A stretch of 64,000 nt of DNA from Coneutiohabitans sp964457925 (GTDB lineage Bacteria; Zhuqueibacterota; Zhuqueibacteria; Zhuqueibacterales; Zhuqueibacteraceae). Below the pieces are notes generated by a model. It was not told the origin of the DNA. It was given only the letters and a program-made list of their open reading frames with translations, and ran no database searches. Of this stretch, positions 17,882 through 27,468 are shown piece after piece. The position numbers were made by a program, and so were the translations under genes. Within the stretch, counting starts at the first letter, position 1. Each line of letters starts with the position of its first letter. The stretch spans positions 124,001-188,000 of the forward strand of contig CAYWGH010000001.1 of the NCBI GenBank assembly GCA_964457925.1, given 5' to 3'.

Positions 17882-18001
17882 ATGTTTCCTCCTGACTTCA
17901 CCAAGTTCACCAACCCGGCTTGACTGATTTCCAGCTTGCAGGTTGCCAGACTTTTTTGCATCTTTTTAACAATTAAAATCTACGAGAAGAGTGGAACCAA
18001 A

Positions 18002-18439
18002 ATGATCTACCGTACACGTCCGGCCTTGCGCCGGCAATGCGGCGCAATGTTCATTGCGCTTATTTTTGTGGCCGGCATTTTGGCTGTGCTTTACGAAGCT
18101 TACACCTCCCACGACACCACCAATTTGAGCACTTCGCTATACTTGTTTCTCGCGCCGCTTGCGGTGATCGGTGTGATTATGTTGTACCGCCATTTCGCCT
18201 GGCGCTTTACTGTGGAGCGCGGAAATATTGAAAGCCGGCATGGTTACATCGCGCGCGAAATCAAATCGGTGCGCGTCGAGGATGTGCGCAGCATCAATGT
18301 TACTCAGACATTTTTGCAGCGGCTGCTGGGCATCGGCGACATCGAATTCGGCAGCTCGGGAACGGCAGGGATCGAAGTCATCTTTGAAGACGTCGCAGAT
18401 CCTGTGAGCGTAAAAGAAAAAATTCAAAACGTCCTGTGA
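18002..18439 (+). CDS. Bacterial PH-domain (bPH2) membrane protein
   Basis: The ATG at 18002 is used. The longer frame from 17936 has no ribosome-binding site. Two hydrophobic helices (residues 16-30 and about 45-60) are followed by a small beta domain (FTVERGNIESRHGYIAREIKSVRVEDVRSI, shown in parts) ending GIGDIEFGSSG. This matches the bPH2/DUF304 family, whose members are small membrane proteins with PH-like folds of unknown role. The gene lies 19 bases upstream of an epimerase gene, suggesting an operon. Confidence 0.8.
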   Translation: MIYRTRPALRRQCGAMFIALIFVAGILAVLYEAYTSHDTTNLSTSLYLFLAPLAVIGVIMLYRHFAWRFTVERGNIESRHGYIAREIKSVRVEDVRSINVTQTFLQRLLGIGDIEFGSSGTAGIEVIFEDVADPVSVKEKIQNVL

Positions 18440-18458
18440 CGCGAGGAGCATCTGCCGC

Positions 18459-19442
18459 ATGAAATATTTCATCACCGGCGCAACCGGATTCATCGGCGGA
18501 CGCCTCGCCCGGCAATTGGCGGCAGCCGGCCATCACGTCGTTGCGCTTGTGCGAAATCGCAGGCTGGCGCAGGCGCTCACTGATTTCGGCGCCACGCTGG
18601 TGGAAGGCGACATTACCGACAAGGAAAGCATGCGCGTTGCCATGGCCGGCGTTGACGGCGTCTTCCACCTGGCCGCGTGGTACAAGGTTGGGGCTAAAGA
18701 TAGCACAATGGCGGAAAGAATCAATGTTACGGGCACACGCTATGTGCTGGAATTGATGCACGAGCTTGGCATTCCGAAAGGCGTTTACACCAGCACGCTG
18801 GCCGTATTCTCCGATACGCGCGGCAAGATGGTTGATGAAAGCTATCGCTACGCCGGCCCGCATTTGAGTGAGTATGATCGCACGAAATGGCTGGCGCATT
18901 ATGAAGTCGCCTTGCCGATGATCGCGCGCGGCCTGCCGTTGGTGATTGTGCAACCCGGATTGGTTTATGGCCCGGATGATACCAGCACAGTGGCCACGAC
19001 ATTCAAACAATACGTGCAGCGCCGGCTGCCATTGCTGCCGGAAAGAACCGCCTTTTGCTGGGCGCATGTTGATGATGTTGCGCGAGGCCACTTGTTGGCC
19101 ATGGAAAAAGGCAAACCGGGAGAAAGTTACATCCTTGCCGGGCCGCCGCATACTCTCATTGAAGCCTTTCAGATTGCAGAAAAAATTACCGGCATCAAAG
19201 CGCCGCGGTTGCACGGCAAGCCGGGATTGTTGCGATTCATGTCGATTCTCAGCGGTTTCATCAGCGCGTTTATTCCCCTGCCGGAAACGTATGCCGCGGA
19301 AACTCTACGCGTCTCTGCCGGCGTGACCTATCTGGGAGATAACACCAAAGCAAAACGCGAGTTGGGTTACACCGTTCGCCCGGTGGAGCAAGGTTTACGT
19401 GAGACATTGCCGTATTTGATCAATGAATTAAAGAAGCCATGA
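18459..19442 (+). CDS. NAD-dependent epimerase/dehydratase (extended SDR)
   Basis: This is a 327-residue Rossmann protein. The N-terminal nucleotide-binding motif is TGATGFIGG, FHLAAWY is the NNAG-equivalent strand, and the catalytic Tyr-Lys pair lies in YDRTK. The set TSTLAVF, GLPLVIVQPGLVYGP and AHVDDVARGHLLAM fits the dihydroflavonol-4-reductase/HpnA-like branch of extended SDRs. The substrate is not known. It follows the bPH2 gene closely and precedes the menaquinone genes by about 100 bases. Confidence 0.9.
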   Translation: MKYFITGATGFIGGRLARQLAAAGHHVVALVRNRRLAQALTDFGATLVEGDITDKESMRVAMAGVDGVFHLAAWYKVGAKDSTMAERINVTGTRYVLELMHELGIPKGVYTSTLAVFSDTRGKMVDESYRYAGPHLSEYDRTKWLAHYEVALPMIARGLPLVIVQPGLVYGPDDTSTVATTFKQYVQRRLPLLPERTAFCWAHVDDVARGHLLAMEKGKPGESYILAGPPHTLIEAFQIAEKITGIKAPRLHGKPGLLRFMSILSGFISAFIPLPETYAAETLRVSAGVTYLGDNTKAKRELGYTVRPVEQGLRETLPYLINELKKP

Positions 19443-19542
19443 CGGATTTGTTGTGGCGTGGCCGAGGTAAAAACATGACAGAAAAGCGGCCTTCAAATGT
19501 GCGCTGAAATGAACTTCAAAAACAGGTGAGATTTCCATTCCC

Positions 19543-21327
19543 ATGCCCTTTCAAACCCTCGGCGATTTTGCGCGCCATCTGGAATCCCTCGGCGAGTTAC
19601 ATCGCGTCAAAACCGAAGTTGATCCCGAATTGGAGATTACCGAGATTGCAGTGCGCGCGTTGCTGGAAAAACGCCCGGCGCTGCTCTTTGAAAACGTCAA
19701 GGGCGCAAAATTTCCGTTAGCCATCAACCTGCTCGCGAGCGAGCGCCGTATCGAATTGGCGCTCGGCAAGCATCCTGATCAGCTCGGCGAGGAGTTGATT
19801 CATTTTGTGGAGGCGGCGATGCCGCCCAAGCCGAAACTGATCGTCGATCACTGGCCGATGGTGAAGCGCTTTCTCGCAGCGCGACCGAAACGAGGCGGCC
19901 ATGCGCTCTCGCAGCAAGTCGTTGCCGAACCGCAGCTTTCGCATTTGCCCATCCAAAAATGCTGGCCGGAGGACGGCGGTCGCTTCATCACGCTTGGCCA
20001 GGTTTTTACCTATGATCCGCGCGACGGCAAACGTAACGTCGGCATGTACCGCATTCAAATTTATGACGAGCGCACCACCGGCATGCACTGGCAAATTCAA
20101 AAAGGCGGCGGCTTTCATTATTATCAAGCGCAAAAACTCAATCGTGAGTTTGAGATTGCCGTGGCGCTGGGCACGGATCCCGCGTTGTTATTGGCAACGA
20201 TTGCGGCTCTTCCGGAAGGCATCGACGAAGTCATGTTTGCGGGGTTTTTGCGCTGCGCAGCAGTGCCGATGACGAGAGGCAAGTCGGTGTCGATTGCCGT
20301 GCCGGCGCATGCGGAATTCATTCTCGAAGGCGCCGTGCCGCTCAACGAAACCCGCCGTGAAGGCCCGTTCGGCGATCACTTCGGCCATTACTCGCATGCC
20401 GCGGATTTTCCGGTTTTTCATATCAAAAAAATCACGCACCGCCGCGATGCGATTTATCCCTGCACGGTGGTGGGCAAGCCGCCGATGGAAGATAAATTCA
20501 TCGGCGACGCGACACAACAGATACTCGGTCCGCTGGCGCGCCTGATCCACAAAGAGATCAAAAGCGTTTGGGCCTATTACGAAGCCGGCTTTCACAATTT
20601 GCTGGTCGTTTCCGTCGAGCAGCGTTATCAAAAGGAAGCCATGAAATCCGCGCTCGGCTTGATGGGAACGGATCAGCTCTCGCTGACGAAATGCATCGTG
20701 CTGGTTTCCGATCATGTGAATGTGCGCGACTGGAAAGTGGTTTTGCGCGAGATCAAAATGAATTTCGATCCGCATTATGATTTCGTGATGATTCCCAAAG
20801 TTCCGCTTGACACGCTGGACTTTACCTCTTTCAAAATGAATCTTGGCAGCAAGATGATTTTGGATGCAACGGTCAAACCGGCACGGAGAGAAGGGGAGGG
20901 CGGGAGAGCCGGGGAGAGAGAGAAGTGGGAGAATGTGATGGCGCGTTTGCGGCAAGAATATCCCGCTCTTAAAGAAGCCCGCATTCACCATGAAACGCTG
21001 ATGCTGGTCAAGGTTGCAGGAGAGGGCCGAAAAATTATCGCAAGCCTGGTCAAAATCCCGGAGTTGGGCGGATTAAAAATTATTGCCGCGGTGAGCGAAG
21101 ATGTTGATTTGCACTCGCAAGAGAGCTACATTTGGGGCGTGTTCACGCGCTTCGATGCCGAACGTGATGTGATCTTCAGTGAACAATCATTGCTCGGCAT
21201 CAGCCCGATTTATCGTGGGTTGATGGGCATCGATGCGACCTGGAAGCCCGGCTATCCCGGCCCGCTGGTCATGCCGGAAGAGATTCGCGAGAGAGTCACG
21301 AGGAGATGGGAAGAGTATTGGCGATGA
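19543..21327 (+). CDS. mqnL: UbiD-family decarboxylase, probable menaquinone enzyme MqnL
   Basis: This 594-residue protein has the UbiD hallmark ETRREGPFGDHFGHY, which carries the catalytic acidic residues and the prenylated-FMN binding site, and GTDPALLLAT earlier in the sequence. UbiD enzymes decarboxylate aromatic or alpha,beta-unsaturated acids with prenylated FMN and need a UbiX partner. The gene sits 76 bases upstream of an MqnE-MqnA fusion. The futalosine pathway uses a UbiD-like enzyme (MqnL) for a late decarboxylation, so this function is likely. An Arg/Gly/Glu-rich insert near residue 445-460 is unusual and may be a flexible loop. No UbiX gene is seen in this window. Confidence 0.85.
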   Translation: MPFQTLGDFARHLESLGELHRVKTEVDPELEITEIAVRALLEKRPALLFENVKGAKFPLAINLLASERRIELALGKHPDQLGEELIHFVEAAMPPKPKLIVDHWPMVKRFLAARPKRGGHALSQQVVAEPQLSHLPIQKCWPEDGGRFITLGQVFTYDPRDGKRNVGMYRIQIYDERTTGMHWQIQKGGGFHYYQAQKLNREFEIAVALGTDPALLLATIAALPEGIDEVMFAGFLRCAAVPMTRGKSVSIAVPAHAEFILEGAVPLNETRREGPFGDHFGHYSHAADFPVFHIKKITHRRDAIYPCTVVGKPPMEDKFIGDATQQILGPLARLIHKEIKSVWAYYEAGFHNLLVVSVEQRYQKEAMKSALGLMGTDQLSLTKCIVLVSDHVNVRDWKVVLREIKMNFDPHYDFVMIPKVPLDTLDFTSFKMNLGSKMILDATVKPARREGEGGRAGEREKWENVMARLRQEYPALKEARIHHETLMLVKVAGEGRKIIASLVKIPELGGLKIIAAVSEDVDLHSQESYIWGVFTRFDAERDVIFSEQSLLGISPIYRGLMGIDATWKPGYPGPLVMPEEIRERVTRRWEEYWR

Positions 21328-21403
21328 GAGTAACGCTGTTTGGGTTTGTAAAAGGTATAGCAAGCAGATAACGGTTGAATCGGATAACAAGAAAGAACCA
21401 ACC

Positions 21404-23284
21404 ATGTCATTCATGTCAGAAATCCAATTCCACGACAAAAAACTCCTTCCCATTTGGGAAAAAATTCAAGCCGGCGAGCGGCTTGAGCTGCACGACGGCG
21501 TCACGATGCTGCAAAGCGATGACTTGCTCGCGCTGGGCAAAATGGCGCATGCCGTGCAGCGCGAAAAAAGCGGCGACGCGGTCTACTTCGTCGTCAATCG
21601 CCAGGTCAATCCCACCAACATCTGCGTGCTCTCCTGCAAATTTTGCGATTTTGCCGTGAAGATGAAGGACGAACGCGCCTATGCCATGACCCTGGAACAG
21701 GTTCTCGGCAAGCTCAATCACGATCTGCATGAGGTGCACATCGTCGGCGGTTTGCATCCGGACTGGCCGTGGGAGTTCTATCTCGACATGATGCGGCAAA
21801 TCAAAACGAATTTTCCCAAAATCGATATCAAGGCCTGGACTGCGGTCGAGATCGATTTCTTCTCCAAGAAATTCAAGCTCTCCATTCACGAGGTTCTGCG
21901 CCAACTCAAGGACGCGGGCTTGTGCACCATGCCCGGCGGCGGCGCGGAAGTTTTTTCGGAGCGCGTGCGGCGGCGGCTGTTCAATCAAAAGATCGGAGAA
22001 AAACGCTGGCGCGAAGTGCATCGCGCGGCGCACGAGCTGGGCATCCCGACGAACGCGACCATGCTCTACGGCCACATCGAAACGCTGGAAGAACGCGTCA
22101 TGCACCTGATCAAAATGCGCGAGCAACAGGATGAGTCACAAGGCTTTTTGACCTTCATTCCGCTGGCCTATCAGCCGGGCGACAACGGCGTGGTCGATCG
22201 TTATACCTCCGCCGTTGATGATTTAAAAACCATCGCGGTGTCGCGCCTGATGCTCGACAATTTCCCGCACATTAAAGCATATTGGATCATGCTCACTGCC
22301 GAGGTTGCGCCCATTGCGCTGCACTTTGGCGCGGATGACATGGACGGCACGGTGGGTGAAGAGCGTATTGCGCATGCCGCACATGCGACGAGTCCGGTGA
22401 CGCTGGCTAAAGATCATATCATCAATCTGATTCGCAGCGGCGGAAAGATTCCGGTGGAACGCGACATTCTCTATAATCCTATTGCCGTGCACGCGCCGCA
22501 AGCGATCGGCAAAATTCCCTATCTCAACTGTGTGCCGTTTTACCGTGAGTTCGAGCCGGTGCGCGTGAAGCAAGTGCCAATGTCGCCCAATCAAATGGGG
22601 CGTCTCGCGCAACATAAGTTTATCGAGGGCGGGCCGCTATCATTGATGGATTATTTTCGCGTCGAAAAAGACTATGAAATGCTGAATTATGGCATCGCGG
22701 TGAAAGATCTCGCGCACAGCGTGATTCTTTATTCCAACTTCAAATGGCGTGAATTGGACGGCAAGCGCATCGGCGTCACCGCCGAAACCTCGACTTCGAT
22801 TGAATTGCTCAAAGTCATTTTGCGGCACAAATACAGCGTGAACGCAGAACTGGAGCGCATGCACCCTGTTTTTCAGGCGCAAGAAGCCGGCCGTTTTGAC
22901 GCCGCGCTTGTTATTGGTGATGAAGCCTTGCGCCGTATGCAGTCGGGTCTGGCAGGATTTCAGCATGTTTATGATCTTGGTCATGAATGGCATGAGTGGA
23001 CCAGCCTGCCATTTGTCTTTGCGGTGTGGGCGATTCAGCGCGGCGTTGAACCGCAACATCGCACCGAGTTGATCGCTGAACTTGAGCGCGCCGCGGTCAG
23101 CGCCGATCACCGCCATCCCGGGTTGGGTCAAACTCATGGCAAACGCCTCGGTCTGACGCAGGCCGAAGTGCATGCCTATTTTGACGGCTTTTTATATCGC
23201 CTGGGCGCGCGCGAACTTGAGGCGATTCAAAAATTTCGAGGATATGTGACGGCTCACGAGCCGAATGTCTTGCCGATTGGATAA
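21404..23284 (+). CDS. MqnE-MqnA fusion: aminofutalosine synthase plus chorismate dehydratase
   Basis: The ATG at 21404 is preferred to the track-length start. Residues 1 to about 365 are a radical SAM aminofutalosine synthase (MqnE): CVLSCKFC (Cys74, Cys78, Cys81), HIVGGLHPDW, TMPGGGAEVFS. From about residue 366 (IGKIPYLNCVPF) to 626 the sequence is MqnA, the chorismate dehydratase: GPLSLMDYF, ETSTSIELLK, ALVIGDEALRR, YDLGHEWHEWTSLPFVFAVW. MqnA makes 3-[(1-carboxyvinyl)oxy]benzoate, which is the substrate of MqnE. A fusion therefore joins two consecutive steps of the futalosine menaquinone pathway and may channel the intermediate. It follows the mqnL-like gene closely. MqnB, MqnC and MqnD are not in this window. 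Confidence 0.9.
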   Translation: MSFMSEIQFHDKKLLPIWEKIQAGERLELHDGVTMLQSDDLLALGKMAHAVQREKSGDAVYFVVNRQVNPTNICVLSCKFCDFAVKMKDERAYAMTLEQVLGKLNHDLHEVHIVGGLHPDWPWEFYLDMMRQIKTNFPKIDIKAWTAVEIDFFSKKFKLSIHEVLRQLKDAGLCTMPGGGAEVFSERVRRRLFNQKIGEKRWREVHRAAHELGIPTNATMLYGHIETLEERVMHLIKMREQQDESQGFLTFIPLAYQPGDNGVVDRYTSAVDDLKTIAVSRLMLDNFPHIKAYWIMLTAEVAPIALHFGADDMDGTVGEERIAHAAHATSPVTLAKDHIINLIRSGGKIPVERDILYNPIAVHAPQAIGKIPYLNCVPFYREFEPVRVKQVPMSPNQMGRLAQHKFIEGGPLSLMDYFRVEKDYEMLNYGIAVKDLAHSVILYSNFKWRELDGKRIGVTAETSTSIELLKVILRHKYSVNAELERMHPVFQAQEAGRFDAALVIGDEALRRMQSGLAGFQHVYDLGHEWHEWTSLPFVFAVWAIQRGVEPQHRTELIAELERAAVSADHRHPGLGQTHGKRLGLTQAEVHAYFDGFLYRLGARELEAIQKFRGYVTAHEPNVLPIG

Positions 23285-23424
23285 GCGAGCGTGACACTTC
23301 GTTCCACCATTCTTTACAAAAATACCGTTGTTATTCCGGCTCCTTGCCGGACGCTGTTGCCACAAACATTCGTTCGCCAGGAACCGGTGTTATCAAATTT
23401 TTAACTATAGACCGGAGGTTATTT

Positions 23425-23634
23425 ATGAAGGCAAATGTAGGTTCCCTCGACAAAGGCGTGCGCCTGGTTTTGGCGCTGGTTTTCTTCAGCCTCTATTTTT
23501 TACTCGATGGCAATCTGCGCTTTCTGGCCCTGATCGGATTTCTGCCGCTGCTCACCGGCCTGATTTCGTGGTGCCCGCTGTATGCGCTTCTCGGTTTGAA
23601 TACCTGTGCGGTAAAAAAGGTTGGAAAGGCGTGA
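23425..23634 (+). CDS. DUF2892 (YgaP-like) small inner-membrane protein
   Basis: The ATG at 23425 follows GGAGG at 23413-23417. The 69 residues start MKANVGSLDKGVRL and hold two membrane helices, ending with the typical GLISWCPLYALLGLNTC. This is the DUF2892/YgaP-transmembrane family of small proteins, often found near sulfur or rhodanese genes. The conserved WCPLY and C residues are present. It lies between the menaquinone genes and an MFS transporter. Confidence 0.85.
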   Translation: MKANVGSLDKGVRLVLALVFFSLYFLLDGNLRFLALIGFLPLLTGLISWCPLYALLGLNTCAVKKVGKA

Positions 23635-23683
23635 CGGAATTCAATTGTTCGAACGCAGGACGCCGGTAAATATGTGAGATCAT

Positions 23684-24949
23684 GTGAATGCTGTGATACC
23701 CGGCAATAGTGTTGTTCTCGGTCTGCGCGCAAATTGGCGGCAATTCACGCTGTTGGTTCTCATCAATGCCTTTGTTGGCGCATTGGTGGGACTTGAGCGC
23801 ACCGTCGTTCCAGTGATTGCAGAGAAAGATTTTGGGCTGGTTTCAAAATCGTTCGTCCTCTCGTTTTTGGTCAGTTTTGGTATTGTCAAAGCGCTGGCCA
23901 ATTTGCTTGCCGGCCGTTGGTCGGATCGCTACGGCCGCAAGCCCATCCTCATTATCGGCTGGTTGATCGGCCTGCCGGTTCCCTTCCTCATCATCTTTGC
24001 GCCGAGTTGGAATTGGATTGTTTTCGCCAATGTTTTGCTGGGCCTTAATCAAGGCTTATGCTGGTCAACCACCGTCATCATGAAAATCGATTTGGCCGGT
24101 CCGCAACAACGCGGCCTGGCCATGGGCATGAACGAGTTTGCCGGCTATCTTGCGGTCTCGTTCACAGCATTATTGACCGGCTATCTTGCAACTACCTATG
24201 GTTTGCGCCCGGCGCCGTTTTATCCGGGCGTCATTTTCGCCGTTCTCGGTTTGTTCGTTTCGATTTTTTTCGTGCACGAGACGCAAATTCATGCACGACA
24301 GGAAGAGAAACTGGCATCTGCCCATCATCGTCATTCGCAAAAACCTTCTTTTGCCGAAATTCTCCTATTCACCAGTTGGAAGGATCGCGCCCTGTTCGCT
24401 GCCAGCCAGGCTGGTTTGATAAACAATCTCAATGACGGCGTGGTGTGGGGATTGATCCCCATTTTTCTTGCTGGCGCAGGTTTGTCGCTGGCCAAGATTG
24501 GCATCATTGCTGCGCTCTATCCCGGCGTGTGGGGCATCGCTCAGCTAGTCACAGGCGGTTTGAGCGATCGTTGGGGAAGAAAATGGATGATCGTCGCCGG
24601 TATGTTCGTGCAAGCTGTTGGCATTGGCTTGTTTGTCATCGGCGAGAGTTATGCAATATGGCTTATCGGCGCGACGCTCTTGGGTTTGGGCACAGCGTTG
24701 GTGTATCCAACTTTGTTGGCAGTGATTTCCGATGTCGCGGCGCCGTCATGGCGTGCTTCTGCGGTTGGGGTTTATCGTTTGTGGCGGGATGGAGGATATG
24801 CCATCGGCGCGCTCGCAGCGGGCTTGCTCGCCGACATTTTCAACATGACAACCGCCATTGCCGTTGTCGCGGTATTGACGTTCTGCTCTGGAGTTATGGT
24901 CGCAGGGATGATGTATGAAACGTTGCCGGCGAAACGGCTGAAGAGATAA
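23684..24949 (+). CDS. Major facilitator superfamily transporter
   Basis: This is a 421-residue protein with about 12 hydrophobic helices. The MFS signature loop is GRWSDRYGRKP, and the second-half equivalent GGLSDRWGRKW is present. A GTG at 23684 is the start. A cytosolic loop near residues 205-225 is rich in His and Lys (EEKLASAHHRHSQ). The substrate cannot be named. The gene is the last of the rightward group and faces the convergent fabH gene. Confidence 0.85.
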   Translation: MNAVIPGNSVVLGLRANWRQFTLLVLINAFVGALVGLERTVVPVIAEKDFGLVSKSFVLSFLVSFGIVKALANLLAGRWSDRYGRKPILIIGWLIGLPVPFLIIFAPSWNWIVFANVLLGLNQGLCWSTTVIMKIDLAGPQQRGLAMGMNEFAGYLAVSFTALLTGYLATTYGLRPAPFYPGVIFAVLGLFVSIFFVHETQIHARQEEKLASAHHRHSQKPSFAEILLFTSWKDRALFAASQAGLINNLNDGVVWGLIPIFLAGAGLSLAKIGIIAALYPGVWGIAQLVTGGLSDRWGRKWMIVAGMFVQAVGIGLFVIGESYAIWLIGATLLGLGTALVYPTLLAVISDVAAPSWRASAVGVYRLWRDGGYAIGALAAGLLADIFNMTTAIAVVAVLTFCSGVMVAGMMYETLPAKRLKR

Positions 24950-25186
24950 GAGGGCAATCGCATCAAATCTGCGAATTTGAATCGAGATTTCCGCCAACTT
25001 TTTTGCCAGGCGGTTTTAGACTCCGCCCACAAAAGTGAAAATCCCGCAAAAATAAAAAGGCTTTTTGAAAGATTTCAATTTTGTGGGCAAAAATTTTTCG
25101 GAATTTTATCCCAAGTTTGAGAAGCTAAACGCCGATAATTTCCCCATTCCAACAAAAAAACCGCAGCAATACTTGCTTCGACCGCA
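24950..25186. other. Intergenic stretch between MFS transporter and convergent fabH
   Basis: The stretch contains AT-rich sequence (for example GCAAAAATAAAAAGGCTTTT) and no ORF that I consider real. A weak hairpin with A/T-rich flanks could end either convergent gene, but I do not see a canonical terminator. Confidence 0.3.
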
Positions 25187-26179
25187 TTACCACCGCATCG
25201 CCGCGCTCGCCCAAGTGAAGCCGCTCCCGAATGAAGCCAGAACCACGATATCGTTTTCTTTGATCTTGCCCTGCTCCAAAGCCTCGTCGAGCGCAATCGG
25301 AATCGAAGCCGCCGTAGTGTTGCCGTAGCGTTGAATATTGCTGAAGACTTTTTCCGGCGGCAAACCCAGGCGCTCGGTCACCGCTTCCGTGATGCGCAAA
25401 TTCGCCTGGTGAGGAATGACAAGCGCGACTTGATCCAGCGTGAGTTGGTTTTTCTCCAAAGCTTCCATGATGACTTTTGGAAATTTTGTGACGGCGTGCT
25501 TGAACACTTCGCGGCCGTTCATTTGCGGAAAACATGAACCGTCCGTGAGTATGCCGTCATACAAACGCGGAATCTTGCGGCTGCCGGGATTCTCCGTCCA
25601 CAGCTCTTCCGCGTAACGTCCGTCGGCGTGCAAATGCGTCGACAGCACGCCGCGCCCGTTCTCGCTTGCTTCCAACACCACCGCGCCCGCGCCGTCGCCA
25701 AACAACACGGCAATATGCCGCCCGCGCTCGTTGTACTCCAACCCCGTCGAATGTATTTCCGCGCCCACCAGCAGGATGCGTTTGTATTGTCCCACGCGAA
25801 TGAACGCATCTGCAACCGACAAGCCGTAGACGAATCCTGTGCATTGTGTGCGCACATCGAGCGCGCCGATGCCGGGCACGCCGAGCTTGCGTTGCAGCAG
25901 GCAGCCGGACCCGGGAAACATATAATCCGGACTGAGCGTGGCAAAGATGATGAAATCGATATCGCCCGGTTGCAAACCGGCGCGGTCGAGCGCAATCTTC
26001 GCTGCTTCGTAGCCGAGATCGGATACGCCGATTTCTTTGTCGACAAAATGCCGTTGCTGAATGCCGGTGCGTTCGCGTATCCATTCATCACTCGTGGGCA
26101 CAAGCTTGGTCATATCATCGTTCGTCATGATTTTTTCCGGCACGTAGCGGCCGGTGCTGATTATGCGGGATCGCAACAT
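25187..26179 (-). CDS. fabH: 3-oxoacyl-[acyl-carrier-protein] synthase III
   Basis: This 330-residue KASIII carries the catalytic Cys113 in DVRTQCTGF, His257 in VIPHQANLRI and Asn287 in YGNTTAA, i.e. the complete triad. The enzyme condenses acetyl-CoA (or another acyl-CoA) with malonyl-ACP to start fatty-acid synthesis. The ATG follows GAGGAG. Downstream (24950-25186) lies the convergent MFS gene. No other fab genes are adjacent, so it may also be one of several paralogues. Confidence 0.95.
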   Translation of the reverse strand: MLRSRIISTGRYVPEKIMTNDDMTKLVPTSDEWIRERTGIQQRHFVDKEIGVSDLGYEAAKIALDRAGLQPGDIDFIIFATLSPDYMFPGSGCLLQRKLGVPGIGALDVRTQCTGFVYGLSVADAFIRVGQYKRILLVGAEIHSTGLEYNERGRHIAVLFGDGAGAVVLEASENGRGVLSTHLHADGRYAEELWTENPGSRKIPRLYDGILTDGSCFPQMNGREVFKHAVTKFPKVIMEALEKNQLTLDQVALVIPHQANLRITEAVTERLGLPPEKVFSNIQRYGNTTAASIPIALDEALEQGKIKENDIVVLASFGSGFTWASAAMRW

Positions 26180-26231
26180 GAGGTTCTCCTCTCAACGCCA
26201 GTTGGTTGTCATCACTGCCGGGAAGATGGAT

Positions 26232-26405
26232 TTATTTTATGTCGTTGCAGCCATCGATTTGAAATTGCCAACCACCGTCTTGGGTTTTGCGCGCAATGAC
26301 CACGAGCCTTCCCTGGTTGCGGCCCACTTGCTTGCCGTTTTCGAAGCTGTTGAGCGTGTATATGCCGGCGTTGTTTGTCAGCGGTTGCGCCGCCTGCCGG
26401 GCGCC
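26232..26405 (-). pseudogene. Remnant of a SnoaL/DUF4440-like protein C-terminus
   Basis: A minus-strand frame of 58 codons reads like the end of a NTF2-like DUF4440 domain: YTLNSFENGKQVG, then RLVVIARKTQDGGWQFQID, with strand-turn-strand pattern and the Gly-Trp pair usual in this family. The frame continues upstream into the convergent end of the PAP2 gene with unlike composition. No start codon or ribosome-binding site belongs to this piece. It appears to be a decayed fragment between fabH and the PAP2 gene. Confidence 0.4.
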
Positions 26406-26424
26406 AATGCGAAATGATTTCCTC

Positions 26425-27468
26425 TCACCCTCCAACGGCTGTGGCCGGTTTCGGCTCAACAAAGCGCGCAAAGATTTTGGGATAGAGCACGCGCGTGGCA
26501 ATCGCATAGGCGACAAAAATGTACAGCCCGCCAATGATCAAATCAACGATATAATGCTGATTCAAGTAAACCGCTGAAAACCACACGCCCAGCGGGTAAA
26601 TCATCATCAAGCCAAGATAGCGCCGGAATTTCTTGTAGGCGAAGAAGACAATTACGATCGGATAGGCGCCGTGTAACGACGGAATCGCGGCAAAGTGATT
26701 GGCATTAAATGAGTCCCACAAGGTCGTGAAGAATTTCACGCCGAGAAGTCGGTCGATATCGATCATGCGCCCGGCGCTCGTTCCCCAAAAACTGGAATTC
26801 GGTTCGGGCTGGCCAAAGCCGTAATTATAAACGTACCACGGCGGCGCTGCCGGATAGAGCATAAAGGTCGTGAGCGCCAGCAAATTGAGGGTGGCAAGGG
26901 TGTAGACGAATTTATAAAACATCGGGCGATCGTTTGTCGTGTGCCAGAAAATCCAGCCGAGCACCAACGGCAGCGCAAAGTGCATGATGTAGAAATTGCC
27001 GGTGAGCAAATCAATCGCCGCTTTCAGCCAGCGCAAATCCGCATCAAAACGCAATTTTTGAATATCGAACGGCGGCATCTCGACGCCCGGCAACCAACCA
27101 AAAATCCAGTGTTCGAGACGATACGGTTCGACGACATTGATCGTGCCGCGCACCGTATCTGCGATGCCGCGCATCATGTCATAGGCCACCCAGAACAAAA
27201 TGAACGGGAGCCAGTCCAGGAGAAAGCGCTTGGCGCGTTCCTTGCCGAGCACGAAGGCACATACCACCAACGCAAAAAATAAATGATCCGGGCGGACACG
27301 AATGAGCTGACTGATGAGAATAAGGTAGATCAGCACGCCGAGGAAGATATACCATTTCCAACGCTGATCGGGATGCTGCAAATGCTCACGCCACTGCGCC
27401 CAGCGCGAAGAATTTTTATTTGAAGAAGAAAGGTTGTGATCAGATGGCGGCGGCAACAGCCTCTCCAT
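26425..27468 (-). CDS. PAP2-superfamily membrane phosphatase/transferase
   Basis: This is a 347-residue protein with about seven hydrophobic helices. The phosphatase motif pair is AAIPSLHGAYP (the first His site) and VYLNQHYIVDLIIG (second His and Asp). The layout resembles the inositol-phosphorylceramide synthase/AUR1-like branch of the PAP2 family, which moves phospho-head groups between lipids. The ATG overlaps the stop codon of the upstream mogA by one base (TAATG), so the two are translationally coupled even though their functions differ. The lipid substrate is unknown. Confidence 0.85.
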   Translation of the reverse strand: MERLLPPPSDHNLSSSNKNSSRWAQWREHLQHPDQRWKWYIFLGVLIYLILISQLIRVRPDHLFFALVVCAFVLGKERAKRFLLDWLPFILFWVAYDMMRGIADTVRGTINVVEPYRLEHWIFGWLPGVEMPPFDIQKLRFDADLRWLKAAIDLLTGNFYIMHFALPLVLGWIFWHTTNDRPMFYKFVYTLATLNLLALTTFMLYPAAPPWYVYNYGFGQPEPNSSFWGTSAGRMIDIDRLLGVKFFTTLWDSFNANHFAAIPSLHGAYPIVIVFFAYKKFRRYLGLMMIYPLGVWFSAVYLNQHYIVDLIIGGLYIFVAYAIATRVLYPKIFARFVEPKPATAVGG

